Positions 1-8,211 of a stretch of DNA of 64,000 bases are shown here, in pieces. The position numbers and the translations under genes were made by a program. Location of the stretch: the NCBI RefSeq assembly GCF_025909975.1, contig NZ_JAPCIO010000001.1, positions 186,001 to 250,000 of the forward strand, written 5' to 3'. Below the pieces are notes generated by a model that saw only the letters and a program-made list of their open reading frames with translations, was not told where the DNA came from and made no database searches. Source of the DNA: Flavobacterium lacisediminis. GTDB taxonomy: Bacteria > Bacteroidota > Bacteroidia > Flavobacteriales > Flavobacteriaceae. Positions within the stretch are counted from its first letter, which is position 1. Each line of letters starts with the position of its first letter.

Positions 1-13
1 ATAACAAATATAA

Positions 14-475
14 TTAAAACTTTGGTCTTGCCGAAGGATATTCTAAAGCTGGTTTTTCAACTACATTCGTAATTTTTTGTTGGTATTCTTTCCCGTTTTT
101 TGAGAATACTAGAATAGCCTCATTATCTTTAAGTTCTATATTGTTTTTTGGACTAGATGATGTGCTTTTTTTATCTCCTTCAAATCTTTCTTGATTAACT
201 CCTGTTATGATTGCCGCATTATAAGACAAAGTATCTTGTTGACTTAATGGGGCTTCAAAACCTTTAAAAATAACGCGTTTTAGTTCTACTCCTTCTGGTA
301 GTTCTGATTTCAATTTTAAATTAAAATTAATTCCACCACCACCACCACGAACACCTGCTGTCCAACCTTGATAAAAAGCTTCTGCAACATCAATTTCAGA
401 TTGTGCTTCTGCTTTATTCGCAGTTCCACATGATATTAAAAAACCAACCAAAAAAACGACAATTAAATTCTTCAT
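14..475 (-). CDS. Small predicted lipoprotein, function unknown
   Basis: The 153-residue product starts with a lipoprotein signal: a hydrophobic stretch followed by a lipobox-like LISC with Cys16, so it is probably anchored in the envelope. A run of five glycines lies near residues 44-48 and a Ser-rich patch near residue 105; the rest is polar and likely beta-rich. I do not recognise the family. It lies 5 bp downstream of the GNAT gene on the same strand and could share its transcript. The start is the only ATG that keeps the whole signal peptide. Confidence 0.7.
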   Translation of the reverse strand: MKNLIVVFLVGFLISCGTANKAEAQSEIDVAEAFYQGWTAGVRGGGGGINFNLKLKSELPEGVELKRVIFKGFEAPLSQQDTLSYNAAIITGVNQERFEGDKKSTSSSPKNNIELKDNEAILVFSKNGKEYQQKITNVVEKPALEYPSARPKF

Positions 476-480
476 AATTC

Positions 481-906
481 CTATTTTATATATTTCACAA
501 AATGAAAACCTTTTGGCACAAAACCATGATTCATGTAGAATTTTTGTGCTCCAAAATTGGTCGTGTAAGCATCTAAAGCAATCATATTACAATCTTCATC
601 GATTGCTTTTTGATTGAGATATTCGGTCATGACACTACCAATTCCTTTGGAACGATAATCTTCGTGCACCACCACATTATCTAATTCTAAATATTTACCA
701 GACCATAGTTTAGTACCTATCCAAAATCCTGCCAAACCCATAGTAATTCCGTTTTCCACTACAATTAATTGTTTGTAATTATGTGGAATCATTTTGTCTA
801 ACAAATCACCATAAATTTCAAGCGTATAATCGGGATATAATTGTTGGATGATGGATAATTGCTCCAACATTTCGGCTTTAGTTCCTAATTCGAGTAACTG
901 TGGCAT
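481..906 (-). CDS. GNAT family N-acetyltransferase
   Basis: This 141-residue single-domain protein has the acetyl-CoA binding signature of the GNAT fold: VVVHEDYRSKGIGSVM, with the pyrophosphate loop RSKGIG at residues 85-90, and the late AQKFYMNHGF helix at residues 120-129. Length is normal for a stand-alone GNAT. The family transfers an acetyl group from acetyl-CoA to an amine; the substrate cannot be read from sequence. It begins 1 bp after the S9 peptidase stop, so the two are probably cotranscribed and may be translationally coupled. It is expected to be cytoplasmic. Confidence 0.9.
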   Translation of the reverse strand: MPQLLELGTKAEMLEQLSIIQQLYPDYTLEIYGDLLDKMIPHNYKQLIVVENGITMGLAGFWIGTKLWSGKYLELDNVVVHEDYRSKGIGSVMTEYLNQKAIDEDCNMIALDAYTTNFGAQKFYMNHGFVPKGFHFVKYIK

Positions 907-907
907 T

Positions 908-3250
908 TTATTTTTGTAATAGATTTTCGTTGAATAAGTCTAAAATTCTTCGGTATTCGTCAACCCAAGAATACGTTCTTTTAAATCCGTGGGCTTCCAC
1001 TGGAAATACAGCTAAATCCCAGTTATTTTTACCCAATTCGATAAATCGTTGCGTTAATCGAATAATGTCTTGGAATTGTACGTTATCGTCTACCATTCCG
1101 TGCAACATTAACAATTTGTCTTGTAAATTATTCGCAAAATAAATCGGAGAACTTTTCTTATATGCTTCAGGATCGGTTTCTGGGAAATTTAAAATGTTTG
1201 ACGTGTATCCGTGATTATAATGCGCCCAATCGGTAACTGAACGTAACGCGGCTCCTGCTTTGAATTCGCCAGGTTTTGTCAACAAAGCCATTAATGTAAT
1301 AAATCCACCATACGAACCGCCGTAAATTCCAACTCGATTAGCGTCAATTCCTGCTTTTTCTACTAAATATTTTTTTCCATCTAATTGATCTGATAAATCT
1401 TTTCCACCCATGTGTCGGTAAATTCCTGTTCTAAAATCGCGACCGTAACCATCGCTGGCTCTGTAATCGATGTCTAAAACCGTGTAGCCTAAATCGGTAA
1501 GTAAATTGTGAAACATGAATTCTCTGTGATACGTGCTCCAATAATTATGTGCATTTTGCAAATATCCCGCGCCGTGAACAAAAATAACTGCTGCTTTGTT
1601 CTTGTTTTCTACTTTTGGTTGGTACAAACGAGCGTACACTGTCGTTCCATCTTCCGATTTAAATGTTATAACTTCTGGTGTTTTCCAGTTGTATTTTTTG
1701 AATTCTGGCGTAGTTGAAAACGTAATTTGTTTCAAATCGGAATTCGGCTTGTTAGCACCAACATACAATTCCCAAGGTTTGTTTTTATACGAATAACGCA
1801 CCAAAAGTGTTTGTTCATCTGGAGATAATTCTACTTCGTAATTGCCATCGTTTGTTAAAATTCCGGTCATTTTTTTAGAAGCGATGTCTAATTTATAAAA
1901 ACTTCTGTTGCCTGGATGTGTTGTTGTCGTGATGATGTAAAATGATTTGGTATCATTCGATAATTGAACATTTCGAACTTCCCAATTGCCTTTTGTTAAT
2001 GCTTCTTTTTTCTTGGTTTTTAAATTGTACTTGTACAAATGTGAAAAACCAGTTGCTTCCGATTGAAAATAAAAAGTAGCATTATCAATAAAACCTAAAG
2101 TTCCGCTACTAAAACTATAGCCTGGAATTCCAGGTCCGCCAATCCAAGCTTCGTCGTGTTGATGATCTAACTCGGTTATTTTTCCTAAAACTAAATCCAA
2201 TTGTACAATCCAACGGTGTTTGTTGTCTTGACTTCTGATTTCTAACACGGCATTTTTTCCGTCTTTGCTATACACTGGACTTTGCATTACTACTGGAATA
2301 TCATATTCCGAATCGCCTTTTAAATCCTCATATTCTTGGTAATATTTTGGTGCGTCTTTGATGCCTGATAAATTAGAAAACGAAACGTAATACGTAGTAT
2401 CTTTTTCTACATTGAAAATTCCGAATTTGTGCTTACTGAAACCCTCTACCGAAACTTTTGCACGTGCTTTTTCTTGACGCGTAAATCCATCAGCGGTGAT
2501 GAAGTTTTCAACATTTGTAGATGGCTGATTTGGATAATCTGAAATTCTAAAGGTTACAAATTTTCCGTCAGGCGATGCTTTTATTTGTTCTAAAGAAGAT
2601 TTATCATAGAAAACTTCTTTTGGAAACTTCTCTTTTTTGGATTTGGATTGCGCTTCATACCAATCGTCTGCTTTTGCTTGATCTCGAACAAATTGAAACA
2701 ATTCTTTTTGTTGATCTTTTAGAAATGAATCTTCTTCTTTTGACGATTTATTTTCTTTTCCAGTTCTAAAATTCGTTAATTGAACAATCGAAAAATCTTT
2801 GGTATTGAATTGATATACATTGCGATTTTGCTGAAAAAAGATAATATTAGGATCACTACTTCTTTGAACAGAGGCAATTCGGTCTGCTAATTGAATGACT
2901 TTTTTAATCTTTTTTGTGGATTTGGTATACGCATACAAAACGCCTTGATTGGTATAATACACAACATCATAATCTTTCTGTGTTGCCATAAAATCCAAAT
3001 CGTACATAGGATTTGAAGTCGTTACTTTTTGAGGCGATTTACTCGATTTGTTCCAAAAATACGTGCTGTTATCGATTTCGTTATTCGGATTCCAATCAAA
3101 TAAAACGGTTTGCCCATCGATTGACCAACGGTGATTATCAGGTTGGTGACCTATGAATTCATCGCCTTTCATGATGTCTTCTAAACGAAGATTTTGAGCA
3201 TTACCAAAAAAGGTGAAAAGTAGTAAGAAGAAACAGCAATATTTTTTCAT
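908..3250 (-). CDS. S9 family peptidase (DPP IV-like prolyl oligopeptidase)
   Basis: A 780-residue secreted serine peptidase. The N-terminus is a signal peptide ending near FGNAQ (residues 15-19). Residues ~70-500 resemble the DPP IV N-terminal beta-propeller. The C-terminal ~260 residues are an alpha/beta hydrolase with the nucleophile in GGSYGGF (Ser646), Asp721/722 in MVDDN and His754 in EAHGF, the canonical S9 triad order. Such enzymes trim short peptides, often after proline, in the periplasm of Bacteroidota. A clear promoter lies upstream at 3272-3279. The GNAT and lipoprotein genes follow closely. Confidence 0.93.
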   Translation of the reverse strand: MKKYCCFFLLLFTFFGNAQNLRLEDIMKGDEFIGHQPDNHRWSIDGQTVLFDWNPNNEIDNSTYFWNKSSKSPQKVTTSNPMYDLDFMATQKDYDVVYYTNQGVLYAYTKSTKKIKKVIQLADRIASVQRSSDPNIIFFQQNRNVYQFNTKDFSIVQLTNFRTGKENKSSKEEDSFLKDQQKELFQFVRDQAKADDWYEAQSKSKKEKFPKEVFYDKSSLEQIKASPDGKFVTFRISDYPNQPSTNVENFITADGFTRQEKARAKVSVEGFSKHKFGIFNVEKDTTYYVSFSNLSGIKDAPKYYQEYEDLKGDSEYDIPVVMQSPVYSKDGKNAVLEIRSQDNKHRWIVQLDLVLGKITELDHQHDEAWIGGPGIPGYSFSSGTLGFIDNATFYFQSEATGFSHLYKYNLKTKKKEALTKGNWEVRNVQLSNDTKSFYIITTTTHPGNRSFYKLDIASKKMTGILTNDGNYEVELSPDEQTLLVRYSYKNKPWELYVGANKPNSDLKQITFSTTPEFKKYNWKTPEVITFKSEDGTTVYARLYQPKVENKNKAAVIFVHGAGYLQNAHNYWSTYHREFMFHNLLTDLGYTVLDIDYRASDGYGRDFRTGIYRHMGGKDLSDQLDGKKYLVEKAGIDANRVGIYGGSYGGFITLMALLTKPGEFKAGAALRSVTDWAHYNHGYTSNILNFPETDPEAYKKSSPIYFANNLQDKLLMLHGMVDDNVQFQDIIRLTQRFIELGKNNWDLAVFPVEAHGFKRTYSWVDEYRRILDLFNENLLQK

Positions 3251-3271
3251 TGGAAAATAGTTTGTTACTTA

Positions 3272-3279
3272 CAAATATA
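3272..3279 (-). promoter_or_regulatory. -7 promoter element for the S9 peptidase gene
   Basis: Read on the minus strand this is TATATTTG, an exact match to the Bacteroidota primary-sigma -7 consensus TAnnTTTG, placed about 20 bp before the ATG at 3250. I see no convincing -33 TTTG at the ideal distance. Confidence 0.6.
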
Positions 3280-3338
3280 CCAATAAAAGTAAATGAGGGA
3301 AAAAAGGTTTTGTTAAATGAAATTGTGTTTTTGAGAAT

Positions 3339-3698
3339 TTAGTTAATAATATAATTATAATATTTCAATTGTTTATCAAAAAAAATAGTATGACTATAAA
3401 AATATCTATTATTTGAGTTGTAATAAATGTAAACTTTTTCAGAATTTATATTTTTAAAAATAGAATCACCTACCTGAATAGATTCTTCATCTTCACAATA
3501 AAGATAAATCCTTTCATTTTGATTATTTAATTGAAAAAACAATCTATTTCTTCCTCTTTCTTTATTTATTACAATTCCTGATACTCTTGTATTATAAAAT
3601 TCCTTTACATTCTTGTATTCATTATAAGAAAAGAAAGAAGAAATGATAAATGCAATTATGATAAATAATGCTAAATAAAATAAAAAAGATTTTTTCAT
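3339..3698 (-). CDS. Single-pass membrane protein, unknown function
   Basis: The 119-residue product has one strong N-terminal membrane segment (residues ~5-24) followed by a soluble, aromatic-rich domain that probably faces the periplasm (pattern VSGIVINKERGR ... QVGDSIFKN). No named family is recognised. The upstream region holds the degenerate copy of a 40-bp repeat whose other copy carries the promoter of the next minus-strand gene. Very high AT content and isolation from conserved neighbours mark it as accessory. Confidence 0.6.
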   Translation of the reverse strand: MKKSFLFYLALFIIIAFIISSFFSYNEYKNVKEFYNTRVSGIVINKERGRNRLFFQLNNQNERIYLYCEDEESIQVGDSIFKNINSEKVYIYYNSNNRYFYSHTIFFDKQLKYYNYIIN

Positions 3699-3760
3699 AT
3701 ATTGATATTGTAAAGTATATAAATTGACACTTATTCTGATTAAAACTTAAATATATCTTT

Positions 3761-3800
3761 CTTATAAATATAAAACAAAAAAGTCCCGAATAAATCGGGA
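3761..3800. repeat. Direct repeat, copy 1 (promoter/terminator unit)
   Basis: This 40-bp stretch matches 4269-4307 except for one substitution and one extra A in an A-run. It contains the TCCCGA/TCGGGA hairpin and the minus-strand -7-like TATATTTA. The two copies bracket the lipoprotein gene 3876-4253. Confidence 0.8.
3774..3800 (-). terminator. Rho-independent terminator after the 3876-4253 lipoprotein gene
   Basis: On the minus strand TCCCGA and TCGGGA form a 6-bp stem around a 5-nt loop, followed by a C and then a T-rich run, as expected for an intrinsic terminator. It lies about 75 bp past the stop of the lipoprotein gene. Confidence 0.6.
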
Positions 3801-3801
3801 A

Positions 3802-3875
3802 ACATTTCTTCGTGGGAACAGAATGCAATTCCACGCTATCGAGAGACTTTGCAGAGCAACAACTAAATAATAAAT
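3802..3875. other. Unexplained spacer beside repeat copy 1
   Basis: This stretch has noticeably higher GC than its flanks. It contains a short imperfect stem (CGTGG ... CCACG, about 3811-3835) followed by GAGAGACTTTGCAGAGC. No ORF or RNA gene is recognised. It could be a longer structured 3' end of the lipoprotein transcript or a remnant of an intergenic repeat. Confidence 0.3.
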
Positions 3876-4253
3876 TTAAAAATCACCCAACTCAAATTTT
3901 AGTGTATCATTATTCTTAACTACATAAAAATATTTTTCATCCTTAAATTTATATAAAATGTAAGGCGGATCAATATCCGTTATGCTTGGCTCGAAAATAT
4001 ATTCATCAAAACTAAAGTCTGGCGCACCATGATCTTCTATCCAATTTGGAAAACTATCTTTATAAACAAGGACGGAATTGCCGTGTAAATATATTGTTTT
4101 ATTCAAAGTTAAAATTCCTCTATTAATAGTTACTGTTTTAATTTTTTTTGATTTTATTTCGCTTTGAACTTCAACAAAGCCATCTAATTTATTATTATGA
4201 AGACAACTTTGAAAAGTTATTGAGATAATAAAAATGGTTAAAATATATTTCAT
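3876..4253 (-). CDS. Small predicted lipoprotein, unknown function
   Basis: Starting at the ATG at 4253 gives 125 residues, beginning MKYILTIFIISITFQSC with a lipobox Cys17. A longer frame upstream exists, but it would bury the signal peptide behind a polar extension and would run into the promoter. The mature part is acidic and aromatic (e.g. EPSITDIDPPYILYKF) and belongs to no family I recognise. The gene has its own promoter (4273-4280) and terminator (3774-3800) and sits between two copies of a 40-bp direct repeat. Confidence 0.65.
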   Translation of the reverse strand: MKYILTIFIISITFQSCLHNNKLDGFVEVQSEIKSKKIKTVTINRGILTLNKTIYLHGNSVLVYKDSFPNWIEDHGAPDFSFDEYIFEPSITDIDPPYILYKFKDEKYFYVVKNNDTLKFELGDF

Positions 4254-4268
4254 AAACACTAATTTATT

Positions 4269-4307
4269 CTTACAAATATAAAACAAAAAGTCCCGAATAA
4301 ATCGGGA
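4269..4307. repeat. Direct repeat, copy 2 (promoter/terminator unit)
   Basis: This 39-bp near-identical partner of 3761-3800 carries both the intact minus-strand -7 element TATATTTG and most of the atpG terminator hairpin. Promoter and terminator were therefore duplicated together. Confidence 0.8.
4273..4280 (-). promoter_or_regulatory. -7 promoter element for the 3876-4253 lipoprotein gene
   Basis: Minus-strand TATATTTG matches TAnnTTTG exactly. It sits about 20 bp before the chosen ATG at 4253 and immediately after the upstream atp terminator, so it restarts transcription. Confidence 0.6.
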
Positions 4308-4313
4308 CTTTTT
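4285..4313 (-). terminator. Terminator of the ATP synthase operon
   Basis: A perfect 12-bp stem (AAAAAGTCCCGA / TCGGGACTTTTT, loop ATAAA) follows the atpG stop codon by about 20 bp. Its symmetrical A/T flanks make it a strong intrinsic terminator for the minus-strand atp run. Confidence 0.85.
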
Positions 4314-4331
4314 ATAATATCTAAATTAAAA

Positions 4332-5189
4332 TTAATTATTCAAAGCTTCTGCTCCACCAACGATTTCTAAGATTTCGTTTGTAATAGCTGCTTGACGCGC
4401 TTTGTTGTAAGTTAATTTTAATTGGTCTCTTAATTCTGTAGCGTTATCGGTTGCTTTATGCATTGCTGTCATACGTGCTCCGTGTTCTGCTGCAAATGAA
4501 TCTCTAATTGATTTGTATAATTGTGTTTTTAATGATTTTGGTATCAAAGTCAACACAATTTCTTCTTTAGATGGTTCAAAAATATAATCAGAAGCTACTA
4601 CTTCGCCACCAACAATAGGAGCTAAAGGTAAAAACTGTTGTGTTCTTACAATTTGAGTTGCAGCATTTTTAAATTCGTTGTAAACGATTTCGATTTTATC
4701 GTAATCACCTTTCACAAATTTATCCATTAATTGTTGTGCAATATCAGAAGCATTTTCGAAAGTTAATTTGTCAAAAATAACATTGTTAACTTCGATTACG
4801 TTGTTTGTTTTACGCAAAACATCGTTTCCTTTTTTACCAATAGCAAAAATATCTACTTGTTTTCCTGCATACGTATCAGCAACTGCTTTTGCTTGTTTAA
4901 TTACATTCGTATTAAACGCACCACACAAACCTCTGTTTGAAGTAATTGCAACAATAAGTACTTTGTTTACTTCTCTTTGAGCTGTAAAAGCACCACCAAC
5001 TTCTCCTTCAAGAGTTGCACTTAAGTTTTGTAATAGCTCAGTAAGTTTTTCTGCATACGGACGCATAGCTGTAATAGCATCTTGCGCTTTTTTTAATTTT
5101 GCAGCAGAAACCATTTTCATCGCCGATGTAATTTGCATCGTAGATGAAACAGAAGTAATCCTATTACGTATTTCCTTTAAGTTTGCCAT
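4332..5189 (-). CDS. atpG: F1F0 ATP synthase subunit gamma
   Basis: The 285-residue protein begins with the conserved gamma-subunit N-terminal helix (MANLKEIRNRI...) and ends with the matching C-terminal helix (ARQAAITNEILEIVGGAEAL). These two form the antiparallel coiled coil that rotates inside the alpha3beta3 head. The central Rossmann-like part contains the conserved TSNRGLCGAFN segment. Length is normal. It is the last gene of the local atp run, separated from atpA by a repetitive 76-bp spacer and followed by a strong terminator. Confidence 0.97.
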   Translation of the reverse strand: MANLKEIRNRITSVSSTMQITSAMKMVSAAKLKKAQDAITAMRPYAEKLTELLQNLSATLEGEVGGAFTAQREVNKVLIVAITSNRGLCGAFNTNVIKQAKAVADTYAGKQVDIFAIGKKGNDVLRKTNNVIEVNNVIFDKLTFENASDIAQQLMDKFVKGDYDKIEIVYNEFKNAATQIVRTQQFLPLAPIVGGEVVASDYIFEPSKEEIVLTLIPKSLKTQLYKSIRDSFAAEHGARMTAMHKATDNATELRDQLKLTYNKARQAAITNEILEIVGGAEALNN

Positions 5190-5265
5190 TTTGTTAATTT
5201 GTCAATGTGCCAATTTATCAATGTGCCAATTAATTGTCTAATTGACACATTGTCTAATTGACTAA
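5190..5265. repeat. Intergenic repeat cluster between atpA and atpG
   Basis: The spacer is almost entirely made of short repeated words: TCAATGTGCCAATT occurs nearly twice in tandem, then AATTGTCTAATTGAC and its variants in the opposite sense (CAATGTG versus CACATTG). It can form an imperfect hairpin on the atp transcript. Other genes of this operon have short plain spacers, so this is an inserted or expanded repeat. Confidence 0.7.
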
Positions 5266-6843
5266 TTAATTATATTTTGCTGAAATTTCTTTCGCTACTT
5301 TTTCTAAAACGTCAGTGATAGCGTCATCAAACTTACCTGCTTTAAGTGCGTCTAATGTATCTCTGTGTTTAGCGTTTAAGTATTCTAAGAAATCTTTTTC
5401 AAATTCTTTTACTTTTACAACTGGTACATTTCTTAACAAGTTTTTAGAACCTGCATAAATGATAGCCACCTGATCTTCTACTGTAAAAGGAGAGTTTAAA
5501 CCTTGTTTTAAGATTTCAACGTTTCTTTTTCCTTTTTCAATAACGTTTAAAGTTACAGCATCTAAGTCAGAACCAAATTTCGCGAAAGCTTCTAATTCAC
5601 GGAATTGTGCTTGGTCTAATTTTAAAGTACCTGATACTTTTTTCATTGATTTAATCTGTGCATTACCACCCACACGAGATACAGAAATACCCACGTTAAT
5701 TGCAGGACGAACTCCAGAGTTGAATAAATCACCATCTAAGAAAATCTGTCCGTCAGTAATCGAAATTACGTTTGTTGGGATATATGCAGATACGTCACCC
5801 GCTTGTGTTTCGATAATTGGTAACGCTGTTAACGAACCACCACCTTTAACGATTCCTTTGATAGAATCTGGTAAATCGTTCATGTTTCTAGCGATTTCGT
5901 CGTTGTTAATTACTTTACAAGCTCTTTCTAATAAACGAGAGTGTAAGTAGAAAACGTCTCCAGGATAAGCCTCACGTCCTGGTGGTCTTCTTAATAATAA
6001 AGACACCTCACGATACGCTACAGCTTGTTTAGATAAATCATCATAAACAATTAAAGCTGGACGACCAGAATCTCTAAAATACTCACCAATTGCAGCACCT
6101 GCCATAGGAGCATATACTTGCATTGGAGCTGGGTCAGAAGCGTTTGCAGCAACAATAACGGTATAAGCCATTGCACCTTTTTCTTCTAACATTTTTGCGA
6201 TTCCTGCTACAGTTGAAGCTTTTTGCCCAATTGCAACATATATACAGAATACAGGTTTTCCTGTATCGTAAAATTCTTTTTGATTTAAGATGGTATCAAT
6301 ACAAACTGTTGATTTACCAGTTTGACGGTCACCAATAACCAACTCACGTTGACCTCTACCCACTGGAATCATTGCATCAACTGCTTTTACTCCTGTTTGT
6401 AATGGTTCAGTTACTGGTTGACGGAATATAACTCCAGGAGCTTTTCTTTCTAATGGCATCTCGTATAAATCACCACCGATTGGACCTTTACCATCAATTG
6501 GGTTACCTAAAGTATCCACAACACGACCTACCATTTGTTCTCCTACTTTAAGAGAAGCAATACGTTGTGTTCTTTTTACTGTTGAACCTTCTTTGATTCC
6601 TGTTGATGGTCCTAAAAGTACCACCCCAACATTGTCTTCTTCTAAGTTCAATACGATAGCCTCTAATCCGTTTTCGAATTGTACTAACTCTCCGTATTGA
6701 GCGTTTGATAATCCGTAAACACGAGCTATACCGTCTCCAACTTGAAGTACTGTTCCAACTTCTTCTAACGATGCACCAGATTCAAAACCTGATAATTGTT
6801 GTTTTAATATTGCTGAAATTTCAGCAGGTTTAATTTCCGCCAT
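5266..6843 (-). CDS. atpA: F1F0 ATP synthase subunit alpha
   Basis: The 525-residue alpha subunit has the N-terminal beta-barrel, the nucleotide domain with P-loop GDRQTGKST at residues 171-179, the ATP synthase alpha/beta signature region ([14 protein letters not shown]) and a helical C-terminal domain. Alpha subunits bind non-catalytic nucleotide and form the F1 hexamer with beta. The usual downstream beta (atpD) and epsilon (atpC) genes are not adjacent, so they must lie elsewhere, as is common in Bacteroidota. It follows atpH with a 23-bp gap. Confidence 0.98.
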   Translation of the reverse strand: MAEIKPAEISAILKQQLSGFESGASLEEVGTVLQVGDGIARVYGLSNAQYGELVQFENGLEAIVLNLEEDNVGVVLLGPSTGIKEGSTVKRTQRIASLKVGEQMVGRVVDTLGNPIDGKGPIGGDLYEMPLERKAPGVIFRQPVTEPLQTGVKAVDAMIPVGRGQRELVIGDRQTGKSTVCIDTILNQKEFYDTGKPVFCIYVAIGQKASTVAGIAKMLEEKGAMAYTVIVAANASDPAPMQVYAPMAGAAIGEYFRDSGRPALIVYDDLSKQAVAYREVSLLLRRPPGREAYPGDVFYLHSRLLERACKVINNDEIARNMNDLPDSIKGIVKGGGSLTALPIIETQAGDVSAYIPTNVISITDGQIFLDGDLFNSGVRPAINVGISVSRVGGNAQIKSMKKVSGTLKLDQAQFRELEAFAKFGSDLDAVTLNVIEKGKRNVEILKQGLNSPFTVEDQVAIIYAGSKNLLRNVPVVKVKEFEKDFLEYLNAKHRDTLDALKAGKFDDAITDVLEKVAKEISAKYN

Positions 6844-6866
6844 TTTGATATATCTTTAATGGTATA

Positions 6867-7400
6867 TTAATTACTAAACTCTCTTTTTAAATTTTGCAGT
6901 CTGCTTGACACAGATGCATTGTATTGTTTGTCGCCCATTCTTAAAATAAATCCTCCAATGATAGCAGGATCTACAATGTTTTGAATGGTAATATTTTTAT
7001 TTGAAAACGATGCAATTTTTTCCAATACTTTAGCTTCTAACTCAGGTGTAATTGGGAAAGCGGTAGTTACCTTAGCAATCTCAATTCCGTTAAGTTCATC
7101 GTATAAAGCATTGAACTGTAAAGCAACATCATTTAATAATTCAAATCTTTTGTTTACTAAAAGCAATTGAAATAATCCTTTTGTCTCTTTTTGAGCAGAA
7201 GCAAAAATTTCGTTTAAAGAAGAAAATTTAATTTCACCTTTAACAATTGGACTTTGCAAGAAATCTTTTAATTCAGCGCTGTCTTTAATTGCGTTAACAA
7301 TTGAAGTCATATCAGAATTTACAGCTTGTGTGCTGTTGTTCACTTGGGCAATGTCCAAAATAGCTTTAGCGTATCGAATTGCTGCTCTAGTTCCTGCCAT
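6867..7400 (-). CDS. atpH: F1F0 ATP synthase subunit delta
   Basis: This 177-residue protein has the OSCP/delta architecture: an N-terminal helical bundle beginning MAGTRAAIRYAKAILDIA and a C-terminal segment PAIIGGFILRMGDKQYNASVSSRL that carries the family hallmark of a Gly-Gly-hydrophobic strand. Delta joins the F1 head to the peripheral b stalk. It starts 4 bp after the atpF stop, consistent with tight operon coupling. Confidence 0.95.
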   Translation of the reverse strand: MAGTRAAIRYAKAILDIAQVNNSTQAVNSDMTSIVNAIKDSAELKDFLQSPIVKGEIKFSSLNEIFASAQKETKGLFQLLLVNKRFELLNDVALQFNALYDELNGIEIAKVTTAFPITPELEAKVLEKIASFSNKNITIQNIVDPAIIGGFILRMGDKQYNASVSSRLQNLKREFSN

Positions 7401-7404
7401 GATA

Positions 7405-7896
7405 TTAGTTTAATTTAGCGTCACCTAACATTTTCTCAACCAATTTAGTTTGAGCTTCTTTGTTAGATAATTCTCCTTTTAATAATGTCTCAGCAATTTC
7501 TAATGACAAAGAAGAAACTTGATTTTTCAATTCTGCCATAGCTGCATTTTTCTCACTTTCGATTGAAGCTTTTGCCGATTCAATCATTTTTTCGCCTTGA
7601 GCTTGCGCTTCAGATTTAGCATCAGCAATCATTTTTTCTTTGATTTCTCTTGCTTCTTTCATCATCAAGTCTCTTTCAGCTCTTGCTTCAGCTAATAATT
7701 TTTCATTATCAGACTTCAAGTTCTGCATGTCTTTCTTAGCGTTTTCAGCTGCTAATAAAGCGTTGTTAATAGAGTCTTCTCTTCCTTTAACTGCTCCTAA
7801 AATAGGTTTCCAAGCAAATTTTCTCATTAAAAGAAAAAATACAACGAAAATTAAGGTTGTCCAAAATACTAAGCTTTCTGGTGAAGTAAAGTTCAT
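7405..7896 (-). CDS. atpF: F1F0 ATP synthase subunit b
   Basis: The 163-residue protein has one N-terminal membrane helix (residues ~8-26) and then a long, charged, Ala-rich heptad region from ~35 to ~150, the peripheral-stalk coiled coil. The VFWTTLIFVVFFLLMRKFAWKPI start is typical of b subunits. It lies between atpE and atpH. A stable hairpin in the atpE-atpF gap (7929-7961) probably sets its expression below that of atpE. Confidence 0.95.
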   Translation of the reverse strand: MNFTSPESLVFWTTLIFVVFFLLMRKFAWKPILGAVKGREDSINNALLAAENAKKDMQNLKSDNEKLLAEARAERDLMMKEAREIKEKMIADAKSEAQAQGEKMIESAKASIESEKNAAMAELKNQVSSLSLEIAETLLKGELSNKEAQTKLVEKMLGDAKLN

Positions 7897-7928
7897 ATAT
7901 CTATATTGTTAATTTAGTTTCTTAATAA

Positions 7929-7961
7929 AAACTTCTTACAGCCAACCGCTGTAAGAAGTTT
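7929..7961 (-). promoter_or_regulatory. Intercistronic hairpin between atpE and atpF
   Basis: A perfect 14-bp inverted repeat (AAACTTCTTACAGC / GCTGTAAGAAGTTT) with a 5-nt loop lies 9 bp past the atpE stop. On the transcribed strand it is followed by A-rich rather than T-rich sequence (TTTTTATTAAG follows only partly), so it may act as a partial terminator, an mRNA stabiliser or a processing site. Any of these would favour the highly needed c subunit. Confidence 0.7.
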
Positions 7962-7969
7962 ATCTTTAA

Positions 7970-8188
<219 letters not shown>

Positions 8189-8211
8189 TTAATAATTAAT
8201 AAAACTCAATT

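Noticed and set aside
336..352. Glycine/CCACCA run as a simple-sequence phase-variable tract
   Set aside because: Only a short five-glycine run with few perfect repeat units and no frame-altering potential beyond normal coding.
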